From an uncultured Alistipes sp. (GTDB taxonomy: Bacteria > Bacteroidota > Bacteroidia > Bacteroidales > UBA932), in contig URSC01000004.1 in assembly GCA_900550465.1 (NCBI GenBank), positions 1-64,000 of the forward strand: a stretch of 64,000 bases of DNA. Reading direction: 5' to 3'. Below the pieces are notes generated by a model. The model was not told the origin of the DNA. It worked only from the letters and a program-made list of their open reading frames with translations, and did no database searches. Below, in pieces: positions 25,321 to 34,117 of this stretch; the first letter of the stretch is position 1; every line of letters begins with the position of its first letter. The position numbers and the translations under genes are program-made.

Positions 25321-26159
25321 GACTGTTCACCTCCTTTTTCCTGCTGGTCGTCCATAAGGTCGTTCAGTTCCTGGATGTCTCTGCGCGAAACCACGTATAC
25401 TTGCCTGAGCCTGGAAAATTCCTCAAAGAGGTCTATAGTCAGGTCGTAGTTGACACCGTCCCTTAGCATTTGCCCGCTGACGGTACCTACTGGTATGCCT
25501 GGCGGATAGATGAGGGAGTATCCGCTGGATACCACAGTGTCTCCGTAGGTGAAGGAGGTGTGAACGGGGATATCGTGCAGGATGATCTTTCTGGGAGACT
25601 TCCCGTCCCACTGAATCACGCCGAAGGTATTGCTGCCGGTGAGGGTTCCGCTGGCCATATTGTCGATGTCAAGTATGGAGGAAACTTTCGAGTATTTCTC
25701 TCCTGCGCTGAGGATGTATCCTATGATTCCCCTGTCGGTTACCACGCCCATGTCCTCGGCGATACCGTCACGCTTCCCCTTGTTGATGATGAGGATGTTG
25801 TGAAGACGGTCAGTGCTGTTGGACACTACCAGTGCCGGGATATAGTCGAAGAGCGGGCTTTCAGTAAGGAGCGAGTCCGGTACGGCCAGGTCGCTCAGGG
25901 CGGCCTGAAGTCTGTCGTTCTCGCGGCGCAGGGCTACGTTTTCCTCGGAGAGCCTCCTGTTGATCTTGCCGAGACTGAAGTACCGGCCTACGTTTCCGGC
26001 TCCGGAAGAGAAAGTGTTGGTTACAGCGGAGACGGACCTGAGTATGTCCGAACGCTGGATAACACTGTTCCGGGATATAAGCCAGACAGCAGCAGTCTCC
26101 AGGAGGATGAAGACGAGAAAGTTGATCAGGTGCAGTATGTACTTGTTCCGGTCTTTCAT
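25317..26159 (-). CDS. mreC: Rod-shape-determining protein MreC
   Basis: The 280-aa bitopic protein has one N-terminal helix (LINFLVFILLETAAVWLI), a coiled coil at about 60-95 (RRLSEENVALRRENDRLQAA) and a periplasmic beta-barrel pair with VSNSTDRLHNILIINKGKRD and SSGYSLIYPPGIPVG. It links cytoplasmic MreB to periplasmic wall synthases. It begins 21 nt after mreB. Confidence 0.93.
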   Translation of the reverse strand: MKDRNKYILHLINFLVFILLETAAVWLISRNSVIQRSDILRSVSAVTNTFSSGAGNVGRYFSLGKINRRLSEENVALRRENDRLQAALSDLAVPDSLLTESPLFDYIPALVVSNSTDRLHNILIINKGKRDGIAEDMGVVTDRGIIGYILSAGEKYSKVSSILDIDNMASGTLTGSNTFGVIQWDGKSPRKIILHDIPVHTSFTYGDTVVSSGYSLIYPPGIPVGTVSGQMLRDGVNYDLTIDLFEEFSRLRQVYVVSRRDIQELNDLMDDQQEKGGEQS

Positions 26160-26180
26160 CAGCTCTCGGTGAAGACTGTT

Positions 26181-27200
26181 CTACCGCATCAGGAAAGGAT
26201 ACTGTGAGGGATTGCGCAGGGCAATGCTGGTTCCGCGTGCCACTGCTCTCAGAGGGTCCTCGCCTATGTGGAAGGGTATGTTTATCTTGTCGTAGAGCCT
26301 CTTGTCCAGGCCTCTGAGCAGGGCTCCGCCTCCGGTGAGGAAGATACCTTTCTGCACGATGTCCTGATACAGCTCGGGGGGAGTCTGTTCCAGCACCTGC
26401 AGTACTGCCGCCTCGATTTTGGCCACGGATTTGTCCAGGCAGTGGGCCACTTCCTGGCTGGTGACGGCTATCTCAACGGGGTGGGCGGTCATCAGGTTGG
26501 GACCGCGGACGATGAAGGGCTCGGGGGTTTCCTCCAGGTCGGGAATGGCTGCGCCTATGCGGACCTTTATCTCCTCGGAAGTAATCTCACCTACTTTGAT
26601 GTTGTGCTGCTGGCGCATGTACTGCTGTATGTCGGATGTGAACACGTCTCCGGCCACCCTGATGGACTGGCTGGTAACGATGCCGCCAAGAGAGATGACG
26701 GCGATCTCTGAGGTACCTCCTCCTATGTCCACCACCATGTTGCCTACGGGCGCATTGACATCCAGACCGATACCCATCGCAGCCGCCATAGGCTCGAAGA
26801 TCATGTATATGTCCCTGGCTCCGGCATGCTCGGCCGAATCGCGCACGGCCCTGATCTCCACCTCAGTGCTTCCCTTGGGGATGCAGATCACCATCTTGAG
26901 GTTGGGAGTGAAGAACGTGCGGCGGTAGTTGATCATCTTTACGAATCCCCTTATCATCTGTTCTGCAGCGTTGAAGTCGGCTATGACTCCATCGCGGAGA
27001 GGACGTACGGTCTTGATGTTGGGGTTGGTCTTCTCGTACATCAGCTTGGCCTTCTGGCCTACTGCTATTGCCTTGCCTGTGGTCTGGTCAAATGCTATCA
27101 CGGACGGTTCGTCCACCACTATCTTGTCGTCCTGAAGGATGACGGTGTTGGCGGTGCCGAGGTCCATTGCCAGCTCCTGTGTGAGGAATGAAAATCCCAT
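26181..27200 (-). CDS. mreB: Rod-shape-determining actin homologue MreB
   Basis: This 339-aa ATP-binding cytoskeletal protein has the actin-fold phosphate loops LAMDLGTANTVI and VVDIGGGTSEIAVISLGG, and the adenosine motif FLTGGGALLRGLDK. The membrane-binding helix is at the N-terminus (MGFSFLTQELAMD). It polymerises under the inner membrane and positions the elongation machinery encoded by the following four genes. purH lies 30 nt upstream. Confidence 0.97.
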   Translation of the reverse strand: MGFSFLTQELAMDLGTANTVILQDDKIVVDEPSVIAFDQTTGKAIAVGQKAKLMYEKTNPNIKTVRPLRDGVIADFNAAEQMIRGFVKMINYRRTFFTPNLKMVICIPKGSTEVEIRAVRDSAEHAGARDIYMIFEPMAAAMGIGLDVNAPVGNMVVDIGGGTSEIAVISLGGIVTSQSIRVAGDVFTSDIQQYMRQQHNIKVGEITSEEIKVRIGAAIPDLEETPEPFIVRGPNLMTAHPVEIAVTSQEVAHCLDKSVAKIEAAVLQVLEQTPPELYQDIVQKGIFLTGGGALLRGLDKRLYDKINIPFHIGEDPLRAVARGTSIALRNPSQYPFLMR

Positions 27201-27230
27201 ATTCCTGAAAATTTATATCGGTTATAGATT

Positions 27231-28757
27231 CTAGTGCTTGAAATGTCTGTGTCCCGTCATTACCATGGCCATGCCGTGGGCGTCGCAGTACTCCACGCTC
27301 TCGTTGTCGCGGATGGAGCCGCCCGGATGGATGACGGCCTTGATTCCTGCCTTGTCGGCTATCTCCACGCAGTCTGCAAAGGGGAAGAACGCGTCGGAGG
27401 CCATGACGGCACCTTCGAGGGAGAATCCGAAACTGCGGGCCTTCTCGATGGCCTGCTTGAGGGCGTCAACCCTGGATGTCTGGCCTATGCCGCTGGCTAT
27501 AAGGCGGTGGTCCTTGGCCAGAACGATGGCATTGGACTTGGAGTGCTTCACTATGATGTTGGCGAAGAGCATATCGTCTATCTGTTCCCGGGTAGGGGCT
27601 GCTTTGGTGACGGTCTTCAGGTCGGCGGGAGACTCCTTGAAGGTATCCCTGTCCTGAACGAGCACGCCGCCGAGCATCGAGCGGAACTTCACTGCCGAGG
27701 GACGGGCCGAGGCGCTGCGCAGGATGATGCGGTTCTTCTTGCCCTCGAGTATCTCCAATGCTTCAGGTGAATAGTCCGGAGCAATGACAACCTCGAAGAA
27801 TATCTTGTGCATCTCCTCGGCGGTCGCCTTGTCTATCGGCCTGTTGGAAACGATGATTCCTCCGAATGCCGATACGGGGTCCGCCTCCAGGGCTGCGTTC
27901 CAGGCTTCCAGGACGGTCGCTCCCTCTGCACATCCGCAGGCGTTGTTGTGCTTTATCACGGCTACGGCGGTACGGTCGAAGTCGGAAATCAGTTCGAGTG
28001 CGGCCTCGATGTCCAGCATGTTGTTGTAGGAGATTTCCTTGCCGTGCAGCTGCTCGGGCAGTGCGTCCTCCGAACCGTAGAACATGGCCTTCTGGTGGGG
28101 ATTCTCGCCGTAGCGCAGGTGGGTGGGGCGGGTCTCGCTGGCAGTGAATGCCGGTATCCCTTCCTTGCGGTTGAAATACTGGAAGATGTGGGTGTCATAG
28201 CCGGAGCTCTTGAGGAAGGCCTTGGCGGCGAAGCGGCGGCGGTCCTCTATGGAGGAAACTCCCTTCTTCGTGCGCAGCAGCTCCAGGAGGTCAGCGTATG
28301 AGTCCTTTCCCGGAACAATGATCACGTCGCGGAAGTTCTTCGCGGCGGCGCGGATGAGGGTGATGCCTCCTATGTCGATCTTCTCGATGATTTCCTCCTC
28401 AGTGGCACCCTTGGCGACGTACTCCTCGAAGGGGTAGAGGTCCACGATGACCAGGTCGATACCGGGAATCTCATATTTTTCCCTCTCCTCGAGGTCGCCG
28501 GCCTCCTCCCTGCGGTAGAGGATGCCTCCCATCACCTTCGGATGGAGGGTCTTCACGCGTCCTCCGAAGATGGAGGGATATCCTGTCACGTCCTCGACCG
28601 CTGTAACAGGAATGTTATGGTCTGTGAGATAGTGCTGCGTGCCCCCCGTGGAGAGTATCTCCACACCCAGGCTAACCAGCTCATTTGCAATGTCTAGGAT
28701 GAGATTCTTATCGTACACGGAGATAAGTGCTCTACGAATCGTTCTGTCGCTGTTCAT
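27231..28757 (-). CDS. purH: Bifunctional IMP cyclohydrolase / AICAR formyltransferase
   Basis: The 508-aa enzyme catalyses the last two steps of IMP synthesis. The N-terminal IMPCH domain has the MGS-like start RRALISVYDKN and STGGTQHYL. The C-terminal formyltransferase has RYGENPHQKA, KHNNACGCA and DAFFPFADCVE. It is the first gene of the transcript that continues into mreBCD-mrdA-rodA, tying a purine gene to cell-shape genes; this neighbourhood is common in Bacteroidetes. A -7 box precedes it at 28808-28815. Confidence 0.96.
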   Translation of the reverse strand: MNSDRTIRRALISVYDKNLILDIANELVSLGVEILSTGGTQHYLTDHNIPVTAVEDVTGYPSIFGGRVKTLHPKVMGGILYRREEAGDLEEREKYEIPGIDLVIVDLYPFEEYVAKGATEEEIIEKIDIGGITLIRAAAKNFRDVIIVPGKDSYADLLELLRTKKGVSSIEDRRRFAAKAFLKSSGYDTHIFQYFNRKEGIPAFTASETRPTHLRYGENPHQKAMFYGSEDALPEQLHGKEISYNNMLDIEAALELISDFDRTAVAVIKHNNACGCAEGATVLEAWNAALEADPVSAFGGIIVSNRPIDKATAEEMHKIFFEVVIAPDYSPEALEILEGKKNRIILRSASARPSAVKFRSMLGGVLVQDRDTFKESPADLKTVTKAAPTREQIDDMLFANIIVKHSKSNAIVLAKDHRLIASGIGQTSRVDALKQAIEKARSFGFSLEGAVMASDAFFPFADCVEIADKAGIKAVIHPGGSIRDNESVEYCDAHGMAMVMTGHRHFKH

Positions 28758-28807
28758 ATAGGGTGGATAACTGATTTGTTATATTCGTTTTTTGCTTTAT
28801 CAAGTCA

Positions 28808-28815
28808 CAAAAATA
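28808..28815 (-). promoter_or_regulatory. -7 box for the purH-mreBCD-mrdA-rodA operon
   Basis: The minus strand reads TATTTTTG, matching TAnnTTTG, about 50 nt before the purH start. No -33 TTG is found at the usual spacing. Confidence 0.5.
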
Positions 28816-28837
28816 GTAATTAATGCCATATAAGTAG

Positions 28838-28845
28838 TACATTTG
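28838..28845 (+). promoter_or_regulatory. -7 box for ispD
   Basis: TACATTTG matches TAnnTTTG and ends 24 nt before the chosen ispD ATG at 28870. The box is divergent from the purH promoter 22 bp away. Its presence is a reason to reject the in-frame TTG at 28843 as the ispD start. Confidence 0.55.
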
Positions 28846-28869
28846 GGAAAATTATTTCAATATATCCCC

Positions 28870-29577
28870 ATGCGCGAAAGATATGTCATCATACCGGCCG
28901 GAGGAACCGGCTCCAGAATGGGTTCTGAGCTGCCCAAGCAGATGCTGGACCTCTGCGGCAAGCCAGTTCTGCGCTGGACGGTGGAACTTTTCCTAAGTCA
29001 GCCCTTCGAAGTGAGGATTATCATCTCAATCAATGAGTCTATAAAAGATATGTGGCTGGAATACTGTTATAAAAACAATTTTGTTTTTCCGCATGTGCTC
29101 GTGACTGGCGGCTTTACTCGCTTCCATTCCGTGAGGAAGGCCATGAAATATCTTCCGGAGGGAGCATCGGTGGCCGTGCACGACGGAGTGCGTCCCTTGC
29201 TGAGACTCGGGGATATTGCCGCACTTTACGATGAGGCGGAGGAGTATCCGGCAGTCGTTCCTGTCATTCCGGTAGCTGATTCCATGCGGACATTCTCAGC
29301 CGGGTCAGCTCAGGACGGAACGGAGTGGGGTGTCTCCAGGATTGTGGACCGGAGTATCTATCGTCTGGTACAGACTCCGCAGGTCTTTCATACCGAGGTG
29401 CTGAAACGGGCCTATGGACAGCCGTATTCGCGGGAGTTCACTGATGACGCCTCGGTGGTAGAAAAAAACGGCGTTCCCCTGCATTTCTGCCAGGGAAGCC
29501 GCTTCAACATAAAACTGACCGCACCGGACGACATGGCCCTTGCTGCGGCACTGATTGATTCGGGATGTCTTAGATGA
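28870..29577 (+). CDS. ispD: 2-C-methyl-D-erythritol 4-phosphate cytidylyltransferase
   Basis: This 235-aa cytoplasmic enzyme joins CTP to methylerythritol phosphate in the MEP isoprenoid pathway. It shows the nucleotide-binding start IIPAGGTGSRMGSELPKQML, the VHDGVRPLL motif and FTDDASVVEK. The ATG at 28870 (MRERYVII) places the GGTGSRMG loop at the usual distance from the N-terminus. Its 3' end overlaps the convergent STAS gene by 8 nt. It stands alone, divergent from purH. Confidence 0.94.
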   Translation: MRERYVIIPAGGTGSRMGSELPKQMLDLCGKPVLRWTVELFLSQPFEVRIIISINESIKDMWLEYCYKNNFVFPHVLVTGGFTRFHSVRKAMKYLPEGASVAVHDGVRPLLRLGDIAALYDEAEEYPAVVPVIPVADSMRTFSAGSAQDGTEWGVSRIVDRSIYRLVQTPQVFHTEVLKRAYGQPYSREFTDDASVVEKNGVPLHFCQGSRFNIKLTAPDDMALAAALIDSGCLR

Positions 29578-29872
29578 TGGTCATGATTCTGGAGAATCCG
29601 GTCATGTTGAATATCTCCTTAATCTGATTGTTCATGTTCTTGATGACCAGTTTTCCACCCCTGGCGTTGACACTTTTCTGAAGTGTGAGGAACAGCCTGA
29701 GGCCGGAGCTGCTGATGTATTCCAGCTCCGAACAGTCGAGCTCAATGTCAGGATTGCCTCCCTCCAGCAGAGGTGCCATTTTTTTCTCGAATTCGTCCGA
29801 GTTGATGGTGTCCAGCCGACCGGTCACCCTGGCCTGCGTCTTCCCGTTTTCAATACTGATGTTCAGGTCCAT
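29570..29872 (-). CDS. STAS-domain anti-sigma-factor antagonist-like protein
   Basis: This 100-aa single-domain STAS protein of the SpoIIAA/RsbV type has its phosphorylation loop at LEYISSSGLRLFL. The expected phospho-serine is Ser55 by alignment with the DSSG motif of SpoIIAA, although the preceding Asp is Ser here. In partner switching, the unphosphorylated STAS protein binds the anti-sigma kinase. It lies 12 nt after a gene that encodes both a phosphatase and a kinase domain for such a protein. Bacteroidetes lack sigma-B-type factors, so the output is unknown. Confidence 0.9.
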   Translation of the reverse strand: MDLNISIENGKTQARVTGRLDTINSDEFEKKMAPLLEGGNPDIELDCSELEYISSSGLRLFLTLQKSVNARGGKLVIKNMNNQIKEIFNMTGFSRIMTII

Positions 29873-29884
29873 ATCGTTGTTTGT

Positions 29885-32227
29885 TTATATTAATTTTGTT
29901 AATTTCAGGATATTCTCCGCTCCTTTCCGCTCGTATTCCACCCGGTCCATTATCCGCTTTACAAGGAAGATGCCGAGACCTCCGATCCTGCGGTCCTCGG
30001 CGCACAGGGTGGTGTCGGCATCGGCTCTTGCAAGAGGGTTGAAGGGTATGCCGCGGTCGAAGACGGTGTATGTCATCTCGTTGCCGCGGATGGTGAACTT
30101 GACGGTGATGCGGTGTCCGGTCTCACCCTTAGGGAATGCGTAGAAGATTACATTGGATACAGCTTCTTCAAGTGCCAGATTGATGTTCATGGTGAGTTCC
30201 CGGTCAACACCCGCATCTCCGCAGGTCTGTTCTACGAAGGCGTTCAGTTTTTTCAGTTCGGAGACCTGGTTGTCCAGGCTCAGGATTCTGGTATCCCTGC
30301 TGTTCATGCTGTTGTTGCCGATGTATTTGATTACAAGTATGGTCAGGTCGTCGCTCTGGTCGGCTCCGTTGACATGGAGCTCTGCATCGGAGTAGAGTCC
30401 GGCGACGGTGGATGCTGCGTCTTTGTCTTTCTGTGCGGCGGCTGAGGCCATGAGCCTGCTCTCGCCGTACAGTTCATGTTCCGCATTTTCGGCCTCGGTC
30501 AGTCCGTCAGTGTAGAGGATGAGAGTCGATCCGGCTTCCAGTGAGAAGGTGCCGACCGTATATTTGAAATCGGGGAAGAAACCGATAGGCAGGTTGGGGT
30601 CCGGATTCAACCTTCTTACCTGTCCGGAAGGACTCAGGATAATAGGAGGGTTGTGTCCGGCGTTGGAGTATTTCACAACTCCGGTGCTGAGGTCCATCAT
30701 GCCGGTGAAGAAGGTGACGAACATGTTGGAGTCGTTGGTCTCGGACAGGGCCTTGTTCATCGAAGCGATGATTGCCGCCGGATCTTTGAGCGTGGAGGCT
30801 ACGGACCGGAAATGGCTTCGTGTCACGGCCATCAGCAGGGATGCCGGCACGCCTTTGCCGGAGACATCGCCTATGGCGAAGAAGAGGGCGTTGTCCTTGA
30901 TGAAGAAGTCGTAGAGGTCGCCTCCTATTTCCTTGGCCGGATTCAGTATGGCGTATATGTCGATGTCGTCTCTTTCAGGGAATGGGGGAAATGTCTTGGG
31001 AACCATGCCCATCTGAATCTCGCGGGCGATGGATATCTCGCTTTCTATCCTCTGCTTGGCTGCCGTGGTGCGCTGCAGTCTGTCCATGTAGGATGAGAGG
31101 GACTGCTGCATGGAAGAGAATGAGCGGCACAGGCGTCCCACCTCGTCATTGCCGTGGAAGTCCGGCATTGCGGAGTTGAAGTCTCCCTCCGCTATCTTGT
31201 CGGCGGAGGCTGCCAGGACGGTCAGTGGAGCAGTGGCCTTGCGGACCGTCAGGCTGACGATGACGGCCAGGATGATAATCGAGAGCAGGGCGATGAGGAG
31301 CATGATGATGACTATCCGGTAGGCTCCTGCGAAGATGTCGCTCCTGGGACAGATGGTGGCGATGCTCCAGTTGTTGGAAGGTACGGAGGTGAAGAAGATG
31401 ATGCTTGGGGTGCCGTTGATGCTCAGCTCGCTCATTCCGGTCTCGCCCGCAATCATCCTCCTGCCGGTTTCGGCGAGGGCCGTATTTTCTGTCAGGAGAG
31501 CATAAGAGAAAATAGTCTCGTTGATTATCAAGTCTTTGTCGGGATGTACGATGTATCCGGCGGACTTTCCGATGATGAAGTTATAGGAGTGATCATAGAG
31601 CCGGATACTGTCGATCTTGCTTGTAAGCCACTGAGTCTCGATGCTGGCGCAGATGACTCCTATGAACCGTCCGTCCCCGTCATGCAGGGGGGCGGTGTAG
31701 GAGCACAGCGACAGTTTCTCCCAGACCCTGTCTATGTAAGGGTCAGTCCAGTAGGTGCTGTCTGTGCATTTGGGAATGACGTACCAGTCGTAGTATTGGT
31801 ATGTGTAGAGGGGGTCGGTGATCATCATCGACCTTATACTGCCGTTTTCGTTGATGGAGTAGGCGGTGAACTGTTTCTGGTTGCGGTAGTAGTATGGCTC
31901 CAGTGCTATGGCTATGTCCTTGAGTTGCGGAGTGTTTCTCAGAATATCCTCTGAGAGTCTGAGGAAATCGGAGGTGTCCCTGTTCCCGATGGCCATGATT
32001 TCGGCTCTGGAGGCAATGTTGTTTATGACAGAGGCGATGGGGCTGAGTACGTTCTCCATCTCCATGTTGAGGGCCCGGAGCTGGCTGAAGGCATTGGTTA
32101 CTGCCTCTTTGCGTACGAGGTCATAGCTGATTTTGTACACCGTTACCGAGGCAGTCAGGAACAGGATTGCCGTCAGCAGGATGACATACAGGCTGATGCG
32201 TGTGGAGAATCTGCGGAATACTCTCAT
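29885..32227 (-). CDS. Membrane sensor SpoIIE-type phosphatase fused to an RsbW-like kinase domain
   Basis: The 780-aa protein has a first membrane helix at about 12-33, a periplasmic Cache-like sensor at about 40-290 (SIRSMMITDPLYTYQYYDWY, GRFIGVICASIETQWL), a second helix at about 295-322 and a HAMP linker. Residues of about 400-610 form a PP2C-SIG phosphatase (NPAKEIGGDLYDFF, FAIGDVSGKGVPASLL). From about 650 an HATPase domain follows, with the N-box NLALEEAVSNVIFYAF and G-boxes FDRGIPFNPL and GGLGIFLVK. Phosphatase and kinase for the adjacent STAS protein are thus in one chain. It overlaps the upstream binding-protein gene by 4 nt. Confidence 0.9.
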   Translation of the reverse strand: MRVFRRFSTRISLYVILLTAILFLTASVTVYKISYDLVRKEAVTNAFSQLRALNMEMENVLSPIASVINNIASRAEIMAIGNRDTSDFLRLSEDILRNTPQLKDIAIALEPYYYRNQKQFTAYSINENGSIRSMMITDPLYTYQYYDWYVIPKCTDSTYWTDPYIDRVWEKLSLCSYTAPLHDGDGRFIGVICASIETQWLTSKIDSIRLYDHSYNFIIGKSAGYIVHPDKDLIINETIFSYALLTENTALAETGRRMIAGETGMSELSINGTPSIIFFTSVPSNNWSIATICPRSDIFAGAYRIVIIMLLIALLSIIILAVIVSLTVRKATAPLTVLAASADKIAEGDFNSAMPDFHGNDEVGRLCRSFSSMQQSLSSYMDRLQRTTAAKQRIESEISIAREIQMGMVPKTFPPFPERDDIDIYAILNPAKEIGGDLYDFFIKDNALFFAIGDVSGKGVPASLLMAVTRSHFRSVASTLKDPAAIIASMNKALSETNDSNMFVTFFTGMMDLSTGVVKYSNAGHNPPIILSPSGQVRRLNPDPNLPIGFFPDFKYTVGTFSLEAGSTLILYTDGLTEAENAEHELYGESRLMASAAAQKDKDAASTVAGLYSDAELHVNGADQSDDLTILVIKYIGNNSMNSRDTRILSLDNQVSELKKLNAFVEQTCGDAGVDRELTMNINLALEEAVSNVIFYAFPKGETGHRITVKFTIRGNEMTYTVFDRGIPFNPLARADADTTLCAEDRRIGGLGIFLVKRIMDRVEYERKGAENILKLTKLI

Positions 32228-33192
32228 GGCCTTACAAAATCGGAATATTTGACAGGTGACAGAATGAGGTTGCTTTCCAGAAGCATCCTTACCGTGGAGT
32301 CGAAACGGGACTTGTCCAGATGGAACGGAATCTCCTTGCTCTTATCGTCCTGCTGGAGTTTCAGGACAGTCCGCAGCATGTGTGCCTGGTTGGTTTTGCT
32401 GGAAGGGATGTTGGCCTGCCGCATTATGTCCGTCACGGTGTTTATGGTCTCGGAGAAATTCTCCGGCTTGCGGACCCACTCCCATCCGCGGCGTGTGGCC
32501 TCGACGAAGCGTTCCACGATGTCCCTGTGGGAGTTGTAGTATTCCTCAGTGGTGTAGACTCCGTCCTCTGGTATGTCGAAGCCCTCGTCGCGGAGGTAGA
32601 TGATGTTGTCCTCTCCGACATCGATGCCTGCCATCAGGATCTGGTAGTATTCATTGTATTCGGTAGCCACCATGGCGTCCAGCGCTCCTGCGGCGAAGGG
32701 ATAGATGTTGGAGAGGATGGGAATCCACTCCACATCCAGGGAGTTGTAGTAGGCGTAGCACAGGGCGGTGTCGAAGAATCCGCTGGTCCACCGTCCGATC
32801 CGCATCCCGTTGAGGTCCTGGGCGCTTGCTATGGGAGTGCAGGAGATGATCATGGTGGAGCTGGTCTCCGAGGTCTGGAGTATGTTGACCAGGGGCGTAC
32901 CCATGTCACGGGCAATCAGAGCATCTACGAGCATGGTCGTGATGATGTCCGCGTGCCCGTCCTTGAGGGCGTCGGTACTGGTATAGGATTCCGAGCCGTA
33001 GAAAATCTCCACTTCGAGTCCGGCTTCTTCATAGAAACCGTTGCAGAAGGCCATGATCATGCCGGCGAACTGGCACTGCGGCAGCCATTGGAGCATGACA
33101 TTGACCGTGTCCTTCTGCTGGGCGGAAACTGGACGGAGGGACATGCACATGAGCAGCATGGCTGCAGCCGATATGATGCGGAGCTTTCTCAT
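32224..33192 (-). CDS. NMT1/THI5-like periplasmic substrate-binding protein
   Basis: The 322-aa protein has a signal peptide (MRKLRIISAAAMLLMCMSLR, cleaved near PVSAQ) and the NMT1 fold used to bind thiamine precursors, nitrate, sulfonates or related molecules: VMLQWLPQCQFAGMIMAFCNGFYEEAGLEVEI, DIITTMLVDALIARDMGTPLV and WTSGFFDTALCYAYY, each spread over the first 180 residues. No ABC permease or ATPase lies next to it. Instead it overlaps by 4 nt the SpoIIE/kinase sensor gene, so it may present a ligand to that sensor rather than feed a transporter. I chose the ATG at 33190-33192; the longer frame would begin inside prmC. Confidence 0.85.
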   Translation of the reverse strand: MRKLRIISAAAMLLMCMSLRPVSAQQKDTVNVMLQWLPQCQFAGMIMAFCNGFYEEAGLEVEIFYGSESYTSTDALKDGHADIITTMLVDALIARDMGTPLVNILQTSETSSTMIISCTPIASAQDLNGMRIGRWTSGFFDTALCYAYYNSLDVEWIPILSNIYPFAAGALDAMVATEYNEYYQILMAGIDVGEDNIIYLRDEGFDIPEDGVYTTEEYYNSHRDIVERFVEATRRGWEWVRKPENFSETINTVTDIMRQANIPSSKTNQAHMLRTVLKLQQDDKSKEIPFHLDKSRFDSTVRMLLESNLILSPVKYSDFVRP

Positions 33193-33202
33193 CCCCACAA
33201 AA

Positions 33203-34114
33203 TTAAAACCATTTTGTAAAAGTAACAAATCTGTCTTTGCCGTGAAAGTCCTGAACTATCTCCACGTCGCTGAATCCGCGGCTCTCGAAGAGTTCCCTGA
33301 CCTGGGGGCCGAAGGCCTCGTTGATCTCGAAGAAACACTGTCCGCCCATGCGTACCAGGGCTTCTGCCCATCCCGCCAGGGCCTTGTAGAAGCGCAGGGG
33401 GTCGCTGTCGGGAACGAAGAGCGCCTCGTCGGGCTCGTAGTCCAGCACGTTGGGGGCCATGAAGTCCTTCTCCGACTCGCAGACGTACGGCGGGTTGGAG
33501 ACCAGTATGTCCAGTTCCTCCAGATTGGGTATGTCAGTGTCCTTTCCGTCTTCAGGAGGTCCCTCGAGTATATCTGCACGGAAAAATACGGGAGGCTCCG
33601 GAACGGGCTGCCTTCCTGCCTGGTCCAGATAGATTTTCTGACCGCGGGCTGTCTCCAGTGCGGACTCGTCGGCGTCGAGGGCGAATACCTCGGCTTTCGG
33701 GAAGGCTGCGGCCAGGGTCCAGGCTATGCAGCCCGAGCCGGTTCCAGCATCCAGTATGCGGGGCTCATGCACCTCTCCTGATGCGCGGAGTGCGGAGATG
33801 ACGAGACGGCAGAGCTGGGCAGTCTCCGGGCGGGGTATGAGGACTGATTCGTTGACGCGGAATGTGTGGCCCTCGAAAGTCTCCTCGCCTATCACGTACT
33901 GGACCGGGCGGTCGGCGGCCAGTTCGTCCAGGGCTTCCTGTATCCGGACCAGATCCGGTTTGGGGATGACCACGTTGGGCTCTACGGAATATTCATATTC
34001 CGACAGGCCCATAAAGTGGGACAGTATGCGTATGGCTATGGCCTTGGCCTCTCCCGGAGAATACTGCTGGGACAGACTCTCTGTTGCCTTGGTGACGAAT
34101 TCCTTGCGGGTCAT
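33203..34114 (-). CDS. prmC: Release-factor glutamine methyltransferase PrmC
   Basis: The 303-aa SAM-dependent enzyme methylates the GGQ glutamine of peptide-chain release factors. It has the helical N-domain, the NESVLIPRPET loop, the SAM motif DAGTGSGCIAWTLAA and the catalytic NPPYV. It lies 3 nt after ddl and 10 nt before the NMT1-like gene, within one minus-strand operon. Confidence 0.95.
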   Translation of the reverse strand: MTRKEFVTKATESLSQQYSPGEAKAIAIRILSHFMGLSEYEYSVEPNVVIPKPDLVRIQEALDELAADRPVQYVIGEETFEGHTFRVNESVLIPRPETAQLCRLVISALRASGEVHEPRILDAGTGSGCIAWTLAAAFPKAEVFALDADESALETARGQKIYLDQAGRQPVPEPPVFFRADILEGPPEDGKDTDIPNLEELDILVSNPPYVCESEKDFMAPNVLDYEPDEALFVPDSDPLRFYKALAGWAEALVRMGGQCFFEINEAFGPQVRELFESRGFSDVEIVQDFHGKDRFVTFTKWF

Positions 34115-34117
34115 GGG

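Noticed and set aside
28843..28869. Upstream TTG start for ispD
   Set aside because: The TTG lies inside the TACATTTG promoter box, so it would not be transcribed, and the nucleotide-binding loop fits the ATG at 28870.
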